This document shows, one piece after another, positions 53,034 through 60,458 of a DNA stretch of 60,458 nt; the stretch's first letter is position 1, and the number at the start of each line of letters is the position of its first letter. The notes beneath the pieces were generated by a model. It ran no database searches. It was not told the origin of the DNA and worked only from the letters and a program-made list of their open reading frames with translations. The stretch is from Ignavibacteria bacterium CG2_30_36_16 (GTDB lineage Bacteria; Bacteroidota; Ignavibacteria; Ignavibacteriales; Ignavibacteriaceae), in NCBI GenBank assembly GCA_001873185.1, contig MNYQ01000017.1:1-60458 (forward strand), given 5' to 3'. The translations under genes were made by a program, and so were the position numbers.

Positions 53034-53509
53034 AGAATATTTACATTGTAACAGGAAAAATTCAATCGGGAAAAACCACAGCGCTGGAGGATTGGGCTGC
53101 AGGAAAGCAAAACGTTTACGGACTGTTATCACCGGTTTTGTTTGGTAAAAAATATCTGACCGATTTGAGGACAAAGGAATCAAAACAACTTCAAGTCAAC
53201 GATAGTGAACGCGGGGGAAGCGTAATTCACATCGGCGGTTATCGTTTTGATAAAGAGGTTTTCAAATGGGGGCGCGATAGGATGCTCGAGTCAATCAAAT
53301 TTAGCCCGGAGTGGTTCATCATCGACGAAATAGGACCACTCGAAATTCGGGGTGATGGATTGGAACCTGCATTTAGAGAAATCTTAATTCAAAACGAACT
53401 TTTATTCAACTCTAAGCTTGTGTTAGTTATTCGAAATGAATTGGTAAACATTATTCTTGACCATTATAGAATTCCGCATAATTCTGTTAAACAATTCAAT
53501 TTTGATTAA
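53030..53509 (+). CDS. THEP1-like P-loop NTPase
   Basis: The 159-residue protein has a Walker A (VTGKIQSGKTTALED) at its N-terminus and a Walker B (WFIIDEIGPLEIRGDGLEPA) with the DEIGPLE signature of nucleoside-triphosphatases of the THEP1 family. Family members hydrolyse various NTPs; the physiological role is unclear. The start is in an ATGA overlap with the membrane-protein gene. It is followed after 34 bp by a MobA-like nucleotidyltransferase and then XdhC. In this setting it may power or proof-read the handling of a nucleotide form of the molybdenum cofactor, which is inference. Confidence 0.85.
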   Translation: MKNIYIVTGKIQSGKTTALEDWAAGKQNVYGLLSPVLFGKKYLTDLRTKESKQLQVNDSERGGSVIHIGGYRFDKEVFKWGRDRMLESIKFSPEWFIIDEIGPLEIRGDGLEPAFREILIQNELLFNSKLVLVIRNELVNIILDHYRIPHNSVKQFNFD

Positions 53510-53543
53510 CATAGCCAAATCGATAAAATGAAGCAGAGCATTT

Positions 53544-54158
53544 GTGAGAGAAGGAAATAAAACAAAAATAACCGGATTGCTGCTTAGCGCCGGGACATCC
53601 TCAAGGATGGGTGAGAATAAAGCGTTACTCCCATATAATGAATCGGATTTTATTTCTACTATTTTATTCAAAATGGAACATGTGTGTTCAAAAATAATTG
53701 TTGTAACCGGTTATCAAAGCGAAAAAATAAAAGATGCGATAAGAAAAAATAAACACCTTCTTAATTTTTGTAAGAAGATAATATTCGTAGAAAACAAATC
53801 TTTTTCGAAAGGTATGTTTACTTCGCTTCAAGCGGGATTAACGGAGGTGAATTCAAAATATATTTTATACCATTTTGTTGATAATCCTACTTTACCTGAG
53901 TATTTTTACAACGAGTTTTTATTGAATGTAAATGAAAAATTTAACTGGCTTCAACCGGTATATAAAAGTAAAAAAGGGCATCCAATATTATTTGATAGCC
54001 TAACGGCTAAATTAATTTTAAACGCAGCGGAAACGAGCAACTTAAAAGCTGTTTCCCAAAGTTTAAAAATTAAAAAGTTCTATTGGAATTCTCCCTATCC
54101 AGAAATCTTAAACGATATAGATACTGAAGAAGATTTTCAAAAAATAAATAACCGTTAA
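53544..54158 (+). CDS. MobA/MocA-like molybdopterin nucleotidyltransferase
   Basis: The 204-residue enzyme has the nucleotidyltransferase signature ITGLLLSAGTSSRMGENKAL at residues 9-28, with Lys 26 as the expected triphosphate contact. IIVVTGYQSEKI, SKGMFTSLQAGL and the divalent-metal region YHFVDNPTLPEYFYN follow, where most relatives read 'DQP'. KKGHPILFDS is the usual pterin-side motif. It should transfer CMP or GMP to molybdopterin for xanthine-dehydrogenase-type enzymes. Start codon is GTG; the ATG 16 bp upstream is out of frame. It overlaps the XdhC gene by one base (TAATG), consistent with translational coupling. Confidence 0.85.
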   Translation: MREGNKTKITGLLLSAGTSSRMGENKALLPYNESDFISTILFKMEHVCSKIIVVTGYQSEKIKDAIRKNKHLLNFCKKIIFVENKSFSKGMFTSLQAGLTEVNSKYILYHFVDNPTLPEYFYNEFLLNVNEKFNWLQPVYKSKKGHPILFDSLTAKLILNAAETSNLKAVSQSLKIKKFYWNSPYPEILNDIDTEEDFQKINNR

Positions 54159-54961
54159 TGAATATCTACGAAAAAATAATTGAACTTGAAAAAATCAACA
54201 AACCATTTGTCATTGCAACAGTTGTAGATACACTTGGTTCTGCGCCCGGTAAAGCCGGTTTTAAATTAATTGTTGATGCGGACGGGAAATGCACCGGAAC
54301 GGTGGGCGGTGGCGGAATTGAATTTAATGTTATTGAGGAAGCAAAAAAGAGAATTGTATCCGGGAAAAGCAGCGTAAAAGAATATCTGCTTAACGGTGAT
54401 GTCGCGCCGAAAGAAAATGTTGAACAATTACGAATGGTTTGCGGAGGAAGTTCATCTATATTTTTTGAAGTTCATGGCTGCACACCCGTTGTTTACGTTT
54501 TCGGCGGCGGACATGTAGGGCAGGCGCTATTATTTTTTCTGTCTAAACTTCCCTTTCGAACCGTACTAATTGATAACAGAAAAGAATTTGCCAATCCTGA
54601 AAAAAATCCATTTGCATCCGAAGTCATTTGTTCCGATTACACTCAGTTTGCAAAAATTTTCGATCCAGCGCCAAATTCTTTTTGTGTTGTTTTAACTCAT
54701 GGACATGTGTTCGACTTCGATATCGTTTGCTCTTTTTATGAACGAAATTTGAGTTTCAAGTATATTGGAGTTATGGCGTCCAGAAATAAAGCTAAAATCT
54801 TGATGGAAAAAATCAGTTCGCTATATGGTAATAATAAAGATACATCAATAATCTATTCGCCCATCGGATTAAAACTTGGCGGTGATACTGCCGAAGAAAT
54901 TGCGCTCGGAATTGCAGCTCAAATTCTTGATATTCATCATTTCGGTAAAGTGAGAAAATGA
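54158..54961 (+). CDS. xdhC: XdhC/CoxI-family molybdoenzyme maturation factor
   Basis: The 267-residue protein has both XdhC parts. The N-terminal part carries FVIATVVDTLGSAPGKAGFK and GTVGGGGIEFNVIEEA. The C-terminal Rossmann domain carries VYVFGGGHVGQALLFFLSKL, VVLTHGHVFDFDIVC, YIGVMASRNKAKILM and SPIGLKLGGDTAEEIALGIA. XdhC binds molybdopterin, helps insert the terminal sulfido ligand and hands the cofactor to xanthine-dehydrogenase-family enzymes. The absence of any structural hydroxylase gene in the window is notable. It ends the four-gene cluster that began at 51978; a 168-bp gap separates it from the MerR gene. Confidence 0.92.
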   Translation: MNIYEKIIELEKINKPFVIATVVDTLGSAPGKAGFKLIVDADGKCTGTVGGGGIEFNVIEEAKKRIVSGKSSVKEYLLNGDVAPKENVEQLRMVCGGSSSIFFEVHGCTPVVYVFGGGHVGQALLFFLSKLPFRTVLIDNRKEFANPEKNPFASEVICSDYTQFAKIFDPAPNSFCVVLTHGHVFDFDIVCSFYERNLSFKYIGVMASRNKAKILMEKISSLYGNNKDTSIIYSPIGLKLGGDTAEEIALGIAAQILDIHHFGKVRK

Positions 54962-55076
54962 AATTAAGATTTCTCTATTATTAGAAAACTTTCCTTATCC
55001 TTATTTTTTGTACTCCGCAATTCTTTCAATTCTACTTAAATATTCGGTTTTCCACTTTTAAATAAAATGGCAAGTA

Positions 55077-55100
55077 AATTGATATTTATAATTGTCAATT
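55077..55100. promoter_or_regulatory. Candidate operator dyad upstream of the MerR-type gene
   Basis: AATTGATA at 55077-55084 is mirrored by TGTCAATT at 55093-55100 (7 of 8 positions) around 8 bp, ending 29 bp before the MerR start codon. A dyad at this position could be an autoregulatory site for the adjacent MerR-type protein. It is AT-rich and short, so chance occurrence is possible. Confidence 0.35.
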
Positions 55101-55129
55101 ATTAAAACAAAAAAGCAACGGCAAATATT

Positions 55130-55564
55130 ATGTTAAGTGATACGCCTGTTTACCCGATAAGTGTTGCAGCAAGACTTTTGAACATTTCAGTTCATACGGT
55201 TCGCATGTATGAAAGGGAAGGTTTAATTGTTCCCTTCAAAAAGAAAACCGGACATAGGCTTTATTCTGAATTAGACATTGAGAGATTAAATTGTATCCGA
55301 CGGGCAATTAATCAAAGTAAAATAAGCATTGCAGGCATTAAAACTATATATACAATGATCCCCTGCTGGCAAATAAACAAATGTTCTGAGCAGGCTCGTA
55401 AAAATTGTATAGTATATAATTCTAATGTGCAAAACCAACCTTGCTGGACGATAAAGAACAAAGACGAAAGAGGTGAATGCAGAAAATGTAAAGTTTATAA
55501 CAACTTTGCTGATTGCCAAATAATTAAAGCTGCTATTATTAATATAACAAAGGGGAATTCTTAA
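55130..55564 (+). CDS. MerR-type regulator with Cys-rich C-terminal domain
   Basis: The 144-residue protein has a MerR/HspR-like winged helix at residues 7-70 (VYPISVAARLLNISVHTVRM, YEREGLIVPFKKKTGHRLYS). It is followed by a compact domain with seven Cys (79, 85, 93, 105, 117, 120, 129) including PCWQINKC, QPCW and ECRKCKVY. The spacing suggests a metal or Fe-S site, so it may sense redox state, metal or a sulfur species. It lies 38 bp upstream of the octaheme cytochrome gene on the same strand and is the obvious candidate regulator of that operon. The MerR part is confident; the ligand is not known. Confidence 0.88.
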   Translation: MLSDTPVYPISVAARLLNISVHTVRMYEREGLIVPFKKKTGHRLYSELDIERLNCIRRAINQSKISIAGIKTIYTMIPCWQINKCSEQARKNCIVYNSNVQNQPCWTIKNKDERGECRKCKVYNNFADCQIIKAAIINITKGNS

Positions 55565-55602
55565 ACTCACAATTATATTTCAATTACTATTAAACAATAA
55601 CC

Positions 55603-57171
55603 ATGAAAAAAATAATCTTCATCTTATTCCTAATCGCAATTATAACTATATCAGCGATTGGATTGCTTAGAGATAATTCTTACCAACCAACTCGATTAGA
55701 CGAATTATTAGAGAACTACCCTAAAGAATATACTCCATCGGCAGACCATTCTCAATTCGAAATCCTTAAGAAAAAATTCTCCTCACCGCAACAAGTAACA
55801 GAAGCTTGCAACTCCTGCCATACTGAAAGACACAAGGAAGTTATGCAATCGAACCACTGGAACTGGACGCGAGAAGAATACGTAGAGGGACGGGGTATAA
55901 TTTCTCTCGGTAAAATTAATGCAATAAACAATTTTTGTATCGGTGTTGAAGGCAACGAACAATCATGCGCTAAATGTCATGTAGGATATGGTATGACGAG
56001 TTCGATGTTCAGTTTTACCGATCCTAAAAATATTGACTGCCTCGTCTGCCATGATAATTCGGATACATACGCAAAAGCAAGTGAAAAAGGAGGTGCGCCT
56101 GATATTTCCGTAAATTTCAATACAGTTGCTCAATCGGTTGGAAAGCCTGGACGCTCTAACTGCGGCGTTTGCCATTTTTATGGAGGAGGTGGAAATAATG
56201 TAAAGCACGGCGACCTGGAAGAATCAATGTTTGAACCTACGCGGGATGTTGACATACACATGGCGTCAGATGGTGCAGATATGAGTTGCATCGAATGCCA
56301 TACAACCGAAAAACACGTTATCAAAGGAAAAGTTTATTCTCTTTCTTCAATGAACAGAAATCGTTCCGAATGTGAGCAATGCCACACTTCTTCGCCTCAC
56401 GAACAAAGCATTTTAAACGAACATACTTATAAAGTTGCCTGCCAAACTTGCCATATTCCTATTTATGCAAAAGTTAATGCAACAAAAACTCACTGGGACT
56501 GGTCGACTGCCGGTAAACTTAAAAACGGCGAACCTTATAGTGAGGAAGATGCTGATGGAAATCATACATATCTCTCTATTAAGGGAAGTTTTGTGTGGGG
56601 TAAAAACCTAAAACCTGAATACATCTGGTTCAACGGAACGGCTGATCATTATCTGCTTGGAGATGTAATAAACGATACTTCAAAACCATTGACATTAAAT
56701 ACAATGCATGGTTCATACACTGATGAAACTTCCAAAATTTATCCTGTTAAAATTCATCGCGCAGTTCAACCTTACGATCCGGTTAACAAAATTTTAATTC
56801 AACCAAAGTTGTTTGCGGACGAAAAAGGTGAGGGCGCTCTCTGGAAGGATTTTAACTGGCTGCGCGCCTCAGAAGTAGGAATGAAAGAGGTTCATTTGCC
56901 ATTTAGCGGTAAGATTGCTTTTATTAAAACAGAAATGTACTGGCCAATCAACCATATGGTTTCCACGAAAGATTTAAGTGTTAGCTGTACTGAATGCCAT
57001 TCAAGAGAGAACAGCAGACTTGCACAACTGAATGATTTTTATATGCCGGGCAGAGATTATTCTCGATTTGTGGAAACTGCAGGCGTGGGAATTATTTTAC
57101 TTACACTTTTAGGCGTGTTTGTTCATGGCGCAGTTAGAATTATCGCTTCTAATAAAAAGGAGAGAAAATGA
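55603..57171 (+). CDS. Octaheme c-type cytochrome, tetrathionate-reductase (OTR) family
   Basis: The 522-residue protein has an N-terminal signal anchor (IIFILFLIAIITISAIGLL). Eight CXXCH heme sites occur in order: CNSCH, CAKCH, CLVCH, CGVCH, CIECH, CEQCH, CQTCH and CTECH. A C-terminal membrane helix (VGIILLTLLGVFVHGAVRII) follows, then a basic tail. The heme number, spacing and length match octaheme tetrathionate reductase-type cytochromes, in which one lysine-ligated heme is the active site; Shewanella OTR reduces tetrathionate, nitrite and hydroxylamine in vitro. It would act in the periplasm and take electrons from the membrane cytochrome b encoded next (one-base gap). YeeE/YedE genes follow, pointing to sulfur chemistry in vivo. 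Confidence 0.92.
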   Translation: MKKIIFILFLIAIITISAIGLLRDNSYQPTRLDELLENYPKEYTPSADHSQFEILKKKFSSPQQVTEACNSCHTERHKEVMQSNHWNWTREEYVEGRGIISLGKINAINNFCIGVEGNEQSCAKCHVGYGMTSSMFSFTDPKNIDCLVCHDNSDTYAKASEKGGAPDISVNFNTVAQSVGKPGRSNCGVCHFYGGGGNNVKHGDLEESMFEPTRDVDIHMASDGADMSCIECHTTEKHVIKGKVYSLSSMNRNRSECEQCHTSSPHEQSILNEHTYKVACQTCHIPIYAKVNATKTHWDWSTAGKLKNGEPYSEEDADGNHTYLSIKGSFVWGKNLKPEYIWFNGTADHYLLGDVINDTSKPLTLNTMHGSYTDETSKIYPVKIHRAVQPYDPVNKILIQPKLFADEKGEGALWKDFNWLRASEVGMKEVHLPFSGKIAFIKTEMYWPINHMVSTKDLSVSCTECHSRENSRLAQLNDFYMPGRDYSRFVETAGVGIILLTLLGVFVHGAVRIIASNKKERK

Positions 57172-57172
57172 G

Positions 57173-57859
57173 ATGATTAAACAAGTTTATATATACAAAT
57201 CTTTTGAACGCTTCTGGCACTGGACTCAGGCAGTAATAATTTTCATGCTTGTTATTACTGGATTTGAGATTCATCGCTTCATAACATTTTTTGGATACGG
57301 GAATGCTGTAAGATATCATAACATTGCAGCATACTCATTTATCGTTCTAATTGTGTTTGCAATTTTTTGGCATTTTACAACTGGAGCATGGAGGCAATAC
57401 CTTCCTACTAGAAAAAATCTTAAAGCTCAGATGGATTATTATCTGCTTGGTATTTTCCGCAACGCGCCTCATCCCACAAAAAAGACTGTGCTTAGTAAAT
57501 TAAATCCACTTCAAAAATTAGTTTACCTTGGTCTTAAGGTTTTGGTAATACCTGTCATAGTATTTTCCGGTTTGATGTATATGTTTTATAGATATCCGCA
57601 GGGCAATACTATCCGGGTTTTAAATATTCAATCGGTTGAAGTTTTTGCAATTATACATACCATTGGCGCTTTCCTTCTTGTCGCTTTTATAATAGCGCAC
57701 TTATATTTGATTACAACAGGTTTAACAATTACTTCAAATTTAAAAGCGATGATAACCGGTTATGAAGAACTTGAAGATGAAGAGCAGCTTCAAATAGATA
57801 AAAACGATATTTCAAATGGATCCGAAGATTCAATTTCAGATACTATAACTAAAAGTTAA
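57173..57859 (+). CDS. Membrane cytochrome b (FdnI/HydC-like) for the octaheme cytochrome
   Basis: From the ATG at 57173 (AAGGAG upstream, one base after the preceding stop) the protein is 228 residues with four membrane helices and His residues placed for two b hemes. Landmarks are YKSFERFWHWTQAVIIFMLV with GFEIHR in helix 1, RYHNIAAYSFIVLIVFAIFW with HFTTG in helix 2, and VEVFAIIHTIGAFLLVAFII with AHLYL in helix 4. This is the formate-dehydrogenase-gamma / cytochrome b561-like fold. It should pass electrons between the menaquinol pool and the octaheme cytochrome. The C-terminal tail is acidic and cytoplasmic. An upstream in-frame ATG at 57119 lies inside the cytochrome gene and is less likely. 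Confidence 0.9.
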   Translation: MIKQVYIYKSFERFWHWTQAVIIFMLVITGFEIHRFITFFGYGNAVRYHNIAAYSFIVLIVFAIFWHFTTGAWRQYLPTRKNLKAQMDYYLLGIFRNAPHPTKKTVLSKLNPLQKLVYLGLKVLVIPVIVFSGLMYMFYRYPQGNTIRVLNIQSVEVFAIIHTIGAFLLVAFIIAHLYLITTGLTITSNLKAMITGYEELEDEEQLQIDKNDISNGSEDSISDTITKS

Positions 57860-57869
57860 TGAGGATTTT

Positions 57870-58385
57870 ATGAAACCAGAAAAATATATGAATCCGTATC
57901 TCGCAGGCTTTTTCCTTGGTCTGCTCCTCTTAGTAACTATTTATATTACAGGCAGGGGTCTTGGCGCAAGCGGAGCGGTTAAGAGCGCCGTTATTTCCAT
58001 AGTGGAAACGGTTACTCCTTCACATGCCGAAAGTCAAGTGTTCTACAAGGAATATTTAAAAGAGCATGATAATAATCCATTGAAAAACTGGTTAGTCTTT
58101 GAAGTTATTGGTGTGTTAATTGGCGCTTTTATCTCCGGGCTTGTTTCTAACCGATTAAATTTTAATCTTGATCATTCACCCAAAATAACTGCACGCATTA
58201 GAATTGCCTCGGCAGTGTTTGGCGGATTGTTGTTTGGATTTGGCGCACAACTCGGTAGAGGCTGTACAAGCGGTGCAGCGTTAAGCGGTATGGCTGTGTT
58301 ATCCACTGGCGGTTTAATAACTATGGCGGCAATATTCGGCGGCGCTTATGCGTTCGCTTATTTCTTCAGAAAACTTTGGATATAG
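57870..58385 (+). CDS. YeeE/YedE-family transporter, small form
   Basis: The 171-residue membrane protein has four or five hydrophobic segments and the family motif GAQLGRGCTSGAALSGMAVL with the conserved Cys. YeeE-family proteins import thiosulfate, passing it along a line of Cys residues; related YedE proteins serve selenium metabolism. It is 10 bp downstream of the cytochrome b gene and 14 bp upstream of a longer homologue, so the two probably form one two-part transporter. A periplasmic loop (SHAESQVFYKEYLKEHDNNP) is predicted between the first helices. Direction and substrate are inferred from family and context. Confidence 0.85.
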   Translation: MKPEKYMNPYLAGFFLGLLLLVTIYITGRGLGASGAVKSAVISIVETVTPSHAESQVFYKEYLKEHDNNPLKNWLVFEVIGVLIGAFISGLVSNRLNFNLDHSPKITARIRIASAVFGGLLFGFGAQLGRGCTSGAALSGMAVLSTGGLITMAAIFGGAYAFAYFFRKLWI

Positions 58386-58399
58386 AAGGAGATTAAAAA

Positions 58400-59590
58400 A
58401 TGGGACCGTTAGTGCCTGATCTAATTGGAAATGAATTTAATTTCGTTATCGCTTTGTTTATTGGAATCGCCTTCGGATTTATTTTAGAGCAAGCCGGATT
58501 TTCAACCTCAAAAAAATTGGTTGGATTGTTTTATGGTTACGACTTTACAGTGCTGCGCGTCTTTTTTACCGCCGGCATTACTGCAATGCTCGGTGTAATT
58601 GTGTTGGGGCATTTTGGACTTCTCGACTTAAGCATAATATATATTAATCCAACATTTCTCTATTCAGCAATAATCGGGGGATTAATAATGGGCTTAGGAT
58701 TTGTTGTCGGCGGATTTTGTCCGGGAACAAGTATTTGTGCGGCGGCAATCGGCAAAATAGATGCAATGTTTTTCATCGCCGGTTCATTTATTGGGGTTTT
58801 AATTTTCGCTGAAGGTTATCCCATTTTTGAAGGTTTGTATAAAGCAGACAACTGGGGATTTGTAAGAGTATTCGATTCTCTCGGAATGTCTCAGTCTCTA
58901 TTTGCATTTTTTCTGACCTTAGTTGCAGTAGCTGCGTTCTGGGCAACTACACTTATCGAAAACAAAGTAAACGGCAAATCAAATCCGGAGTTTAAACCAT
59001 TAAAGATTTATGTTGCTCTTTCGGGTGTTGCAATAATACTTGGCTTATCCGCTTTTATTTTACCCGATATCCGAACAGAATATTTACAAGACGTCGAAGA
59101 CATAGAATACGTTAATAATTATAAAATTAAATATATGACTGCTGATGAACTTGCATTTCGTCTGCTTGATAAAGATAAAAATCTACAGATAATTGATATG
59201 AGAAGCCCTAAAGAATTTTCGGAAATGAGCTTACCAAATTCTAAATCTTTTATGTTGGAAACATTGTTTGAAAAGTACGCCGAAAAAACTTTAAATATTT
59301 CTAAAAAAGAAAATGTATTTATTTCTAATGAAGGATTAACAGCAAAAAAAGCAGCCATAATCGCTGATAAACTTGGCTACAAAAACTTACTGATACTCAA
59401 AGGCGGGTTAAATGAATTTAAAAAAGAAATTATTGAATACGACTCCACAAAAGTTGTGATTAAAAATTATAACGATGCTACAAAACGATTCAGATTAAAG
59501 GCAAGCATTCAGATTCCCAAAATGATTGAAGAAAATAAAAGCTCTGCCATTCCGAAAGTAAAACCTAAGCGCGTGCTTGGAGGCTGTTAA
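58400..59590 (+). CDS. YeeE/YedE transporter fused to a Cys-less rhodanese-like domain
   Basis: The 396-residue protein has YeeE-type helices to about residue 225, with the conserved FVVGGFCPGTSICAAAIGKI. Residues about 245-355 form a rhodanese-like domain (YMTADELAFRLLDKDKNLQI, IDMRSPKEFSEMSLPNS, LILKGGLNEF). The active-site loop reads ENVFISNEGLTAKKAA, so the catalytic Cys is replaced, apparently by Ser. A 50-residue basic tail ends in VLGGC, placing a Cys at the very C-terminus. The rhodanese part should bind but not carry persulfide, unless the terminal Cys takes over. It is the last gene of the operon and is followed by a strong terminator. Confidence 0.88.
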   Translation: MGPLVPDLIGNEFNFVIALFIGIAFGFILEQAGFSTSKKLVGLFYGYDFTVLRVFFTAGITAMLGVIVLGHFGLLDLSIIYINPTFLYSAIIGGLIMGLGFVVGGFCPGTSICAAAIGKIDAMFFIAGSFIGVLIFAEGYPIFEGLYKADNWGFVRVFDSLGMSQSLFAFFLTLVAVAAFWATTLIENKVNGKSNPEFKPLKIYVALSGVAIILGLSAFILPDIRTEYLQDVEDIEYVNNYKIKYMTADELAFRLLDKDKNLQIIDMRSPKEFSEMSLPNSKSFMLETLFEKYAEKTLNISKKENVFISNEGLTAKKAAIIADKLGYKNLLILKGGLNEFKKEIIEYDSTKVVIKNYNDATKRFRLKASIQIPKMIEENKSSAIPKVKPKRVLGGC

Positions 59591-59602
59591 AAATATTTTA
59601 CT

Positions 59603-59632
59603 AAAAGGACGGCTGATACCGTCCTTTTTTTT
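59603..59632 (+). terminator. Intrinsic terminator of the octaheme/YeeE operon
   Basis: A perfect stem (AAAAGGACGG / CCGTCCTTTT, arms 59603-59612 and 59619-59628) with a 6-nt loop runs into an uninterrupted stretch of nine T residues to 59632. It begins 12 bp after the stop of the YeeE-rhodanese gene. Confidence 0.95.
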
Positions 59633-59741
59633 GTTCAATTTTAAATTTTTCAACAACTTCAAATTAATTGCCAATGTTACCCTGGTATATTGATTTGTTT
59701 TAAACGAATTAGTTCAGCCTAAAAGTATATTCTTATAATCG

Positions 59742-59876
59742 CCCGTTTCAGTTAACTAATGGGTAATGACAATCACTCTGCTAAATAAAATTTTTTTACT
59801 AGAAATCATTTATGAGTCCACTCTAAAAAGTTAATGTTGATTATTTGTCTTTCCCATTAGTTAGCCAACGGACGGG
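59742..59876. repeat. Inverted-repeat-bounded intergenic element of about 135 bp
   Basis: The segment from CCCGTTTCAGTTAACTAATG to 59763 and the segment 59853-59876 (CCCATTAGTTAGCC, then AACGGACGGG) are imperfect inverted copies of each other, sharing GTTAACTAATGGG / CCCATTAGTTAGC and the CCCGT ends. The centre is AT-rich and non-coding. It lies in the 59591-59967 gap between the operon terminator and a convergent histidine kinase gene and shares the CCGTTAG-type core with elements at 29806, 47418 and 51729. Confidence 0.5.
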
Positions 59877-59967
59877 AATGAACTCATTTATAATTCTTCA
59901 TTAAGAGTTGCATCCCCCACCTTTACAACTTGAATTAGATGAAACCCCGAACAATAACTGTCAAGGT

Positions 59968-60458
59968 TTAGGCATGCATAGTTTGAAAAGTAATTTTAAA
60001 CTCGGTTCCTTCTCCTTTTTTACTTTTTACTTTTATTTCCGCTTTATTTAACTCGCAGTATTTTTGAACGAGTGCAAGTCCTAATCCATTCCCCTCAAAT
60101 TCGCGCGAATAACCCTGCTGTTCCTGTGAGAAAGGTTGAAACAAACGGGGCATATATTCTTCCGAAATCCCGATTCCGGTATCTGAAATAGAAACAAAGA
60201 GATTATCATTTTCGTCTCTTCCAATCAATATGTTTACACTACCAACATTAGTATACTTTATAGCATTTTCAATGAGGTTAAGGAATATTTGATAAACAGA
60301 GTACTCGTCAGCAATTGTGCGCGTATGATTTGTTTGAGTATTAATATTAAAAGATAATTTCTTTTGTTTTGCCCGGCTGCTTAAATCACCATATAGCTTT
60401 AAAAGAATTTCTTCATGAATATCTAATTCTCTCAGATAAACTTCATAAGTACCAAGTT
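59968..60458 (-). CDS. Histidine kinase, C-terminal part (5' end beyond window)
   Basis: The frame runs open to the right edge (about 163 residues to the stop), so only the end of the H-box region and the ATPase domain are present. The N-box is FLNLIENAIKYT, G1 is SISDTGIGISEEYM, the F-box is PRLFQPFSQEQQGYS, and G2 is EGNGLGLALVQKYCELN. It ends with KGEGTEFKITF. This is an orthodox HPK1/4-type catalytic domain. Input domain, localisation and partner regulator lie outside the window. The nearest Met (60228) is internal to the domain and is not the real start. Confidence 0.92.
   Translation of the reverse strand, partial: LGTYEVYLRELDIHEEILLKLYGDLSSRAKQKKLSFNINTQTNHTRTIADEYSVYQIFLNLIENAIKYTNVGSVNILIGRDENDNLFVSISDTGIGISEEYMPRLFQPFSQEQQGYSREFEGNGLGLALVQKYCELNKAEIKVKSKKGEGTEFKITFQTMHA

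Overview
The window looks like a chromosomal segment of a free-living member of the Ignavibacteria or a close FCB-group relative. The strongest sign is the set of nine proteins that end in a type IX secretion (T9SS) sorting domain of the 'QNYPNPFNPST' type. There is also a T9SS plug protein, a PorV/PorQ-like barrel, an LptD, a TonB receptor with a carboxypeptidase-like N-terminal domain, and c-type cytochrome respiration. The DNA is AT-rich and most starts are ATG. I saw no rRNA, tRNA, CRISPR array or intact insertion sequence.

1-23.8 kb (almost all minus strand): a probable beta-glucan utilisation region. From right to left it holds a CBM9-like secreted protein behind a LacI-type operator, a LacI regulator, a GH94 phosphorylase, a second CBM9-like protein, three secreted surface proteins (VCBS/FG-GAP, BNR, and a gingipain-fold protein lacking the usual catalytic His), and then an operon of TonB receptor, 1162-aa T9SS protein, PorV-like barrel, GH144-type glucanase lipoprotein and a discoidin-domain protein cut by the window edge. 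GH144 plus GH94 suggests beta-1,2-glucan or a related beta-glucan. The imported oligosaccharide would be phosphorolysed inside the cell, and a ROK sugar kinase lies further on at 46-47 kb. No SusD homologue is visible.

24-34 kb: three more T9SS cargo proteins (beta-helix, seven-repeat RCC1 propeller, sortilin/BNR propeller), a purine permease and a small lipoprotein, separated by hairpins and intergenic repeats.

34.4-39.6 kb: a defence-like island. Five plus-strand genes encode a DUF4007 protein, an HNH nuclease, a methyltransferase-HIT fusion and two small unknown proteins. They converge on a GHKL (MutL/MORC-type) ATPase gene that may be truncated. This is the best candidate in the window for an undescribed system.

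39.9-51.6 kb: mostly envelope and housekeeping genes: M14 carboxypeptidase (T9SS cargo), a PAS histidine kinase with a Cys/His cluster, a NYN nuclease, LptD, a ROK kinase, a LEA-like lipoprotein, a Gfo/Idh/MocA dehydrogenase (GnnA-like), the T9SS plug protein and two small genes.

52-55 kb: a compact plus-strand cluster of membrane protein, THEP1-like NTPase, MobA-like nucleotidyltransferase and XdhC, which points to molybdenum-cofactor enzyme maturation.

55-59.6 kb: a sulfur-redox module: Cys-rich MerR regulator, octaheme cytochrome of the tetrathionate-reductase family, cytochrome b, and two YeeE/YedE transporters, the second fused to a rhodanese-like domain lacking its Cys. It ends in a clear terminator. 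A partial histidine kinase closes the window. Several intergenic gaps hold short inverted-repeat elements that generate spurious reading frames.
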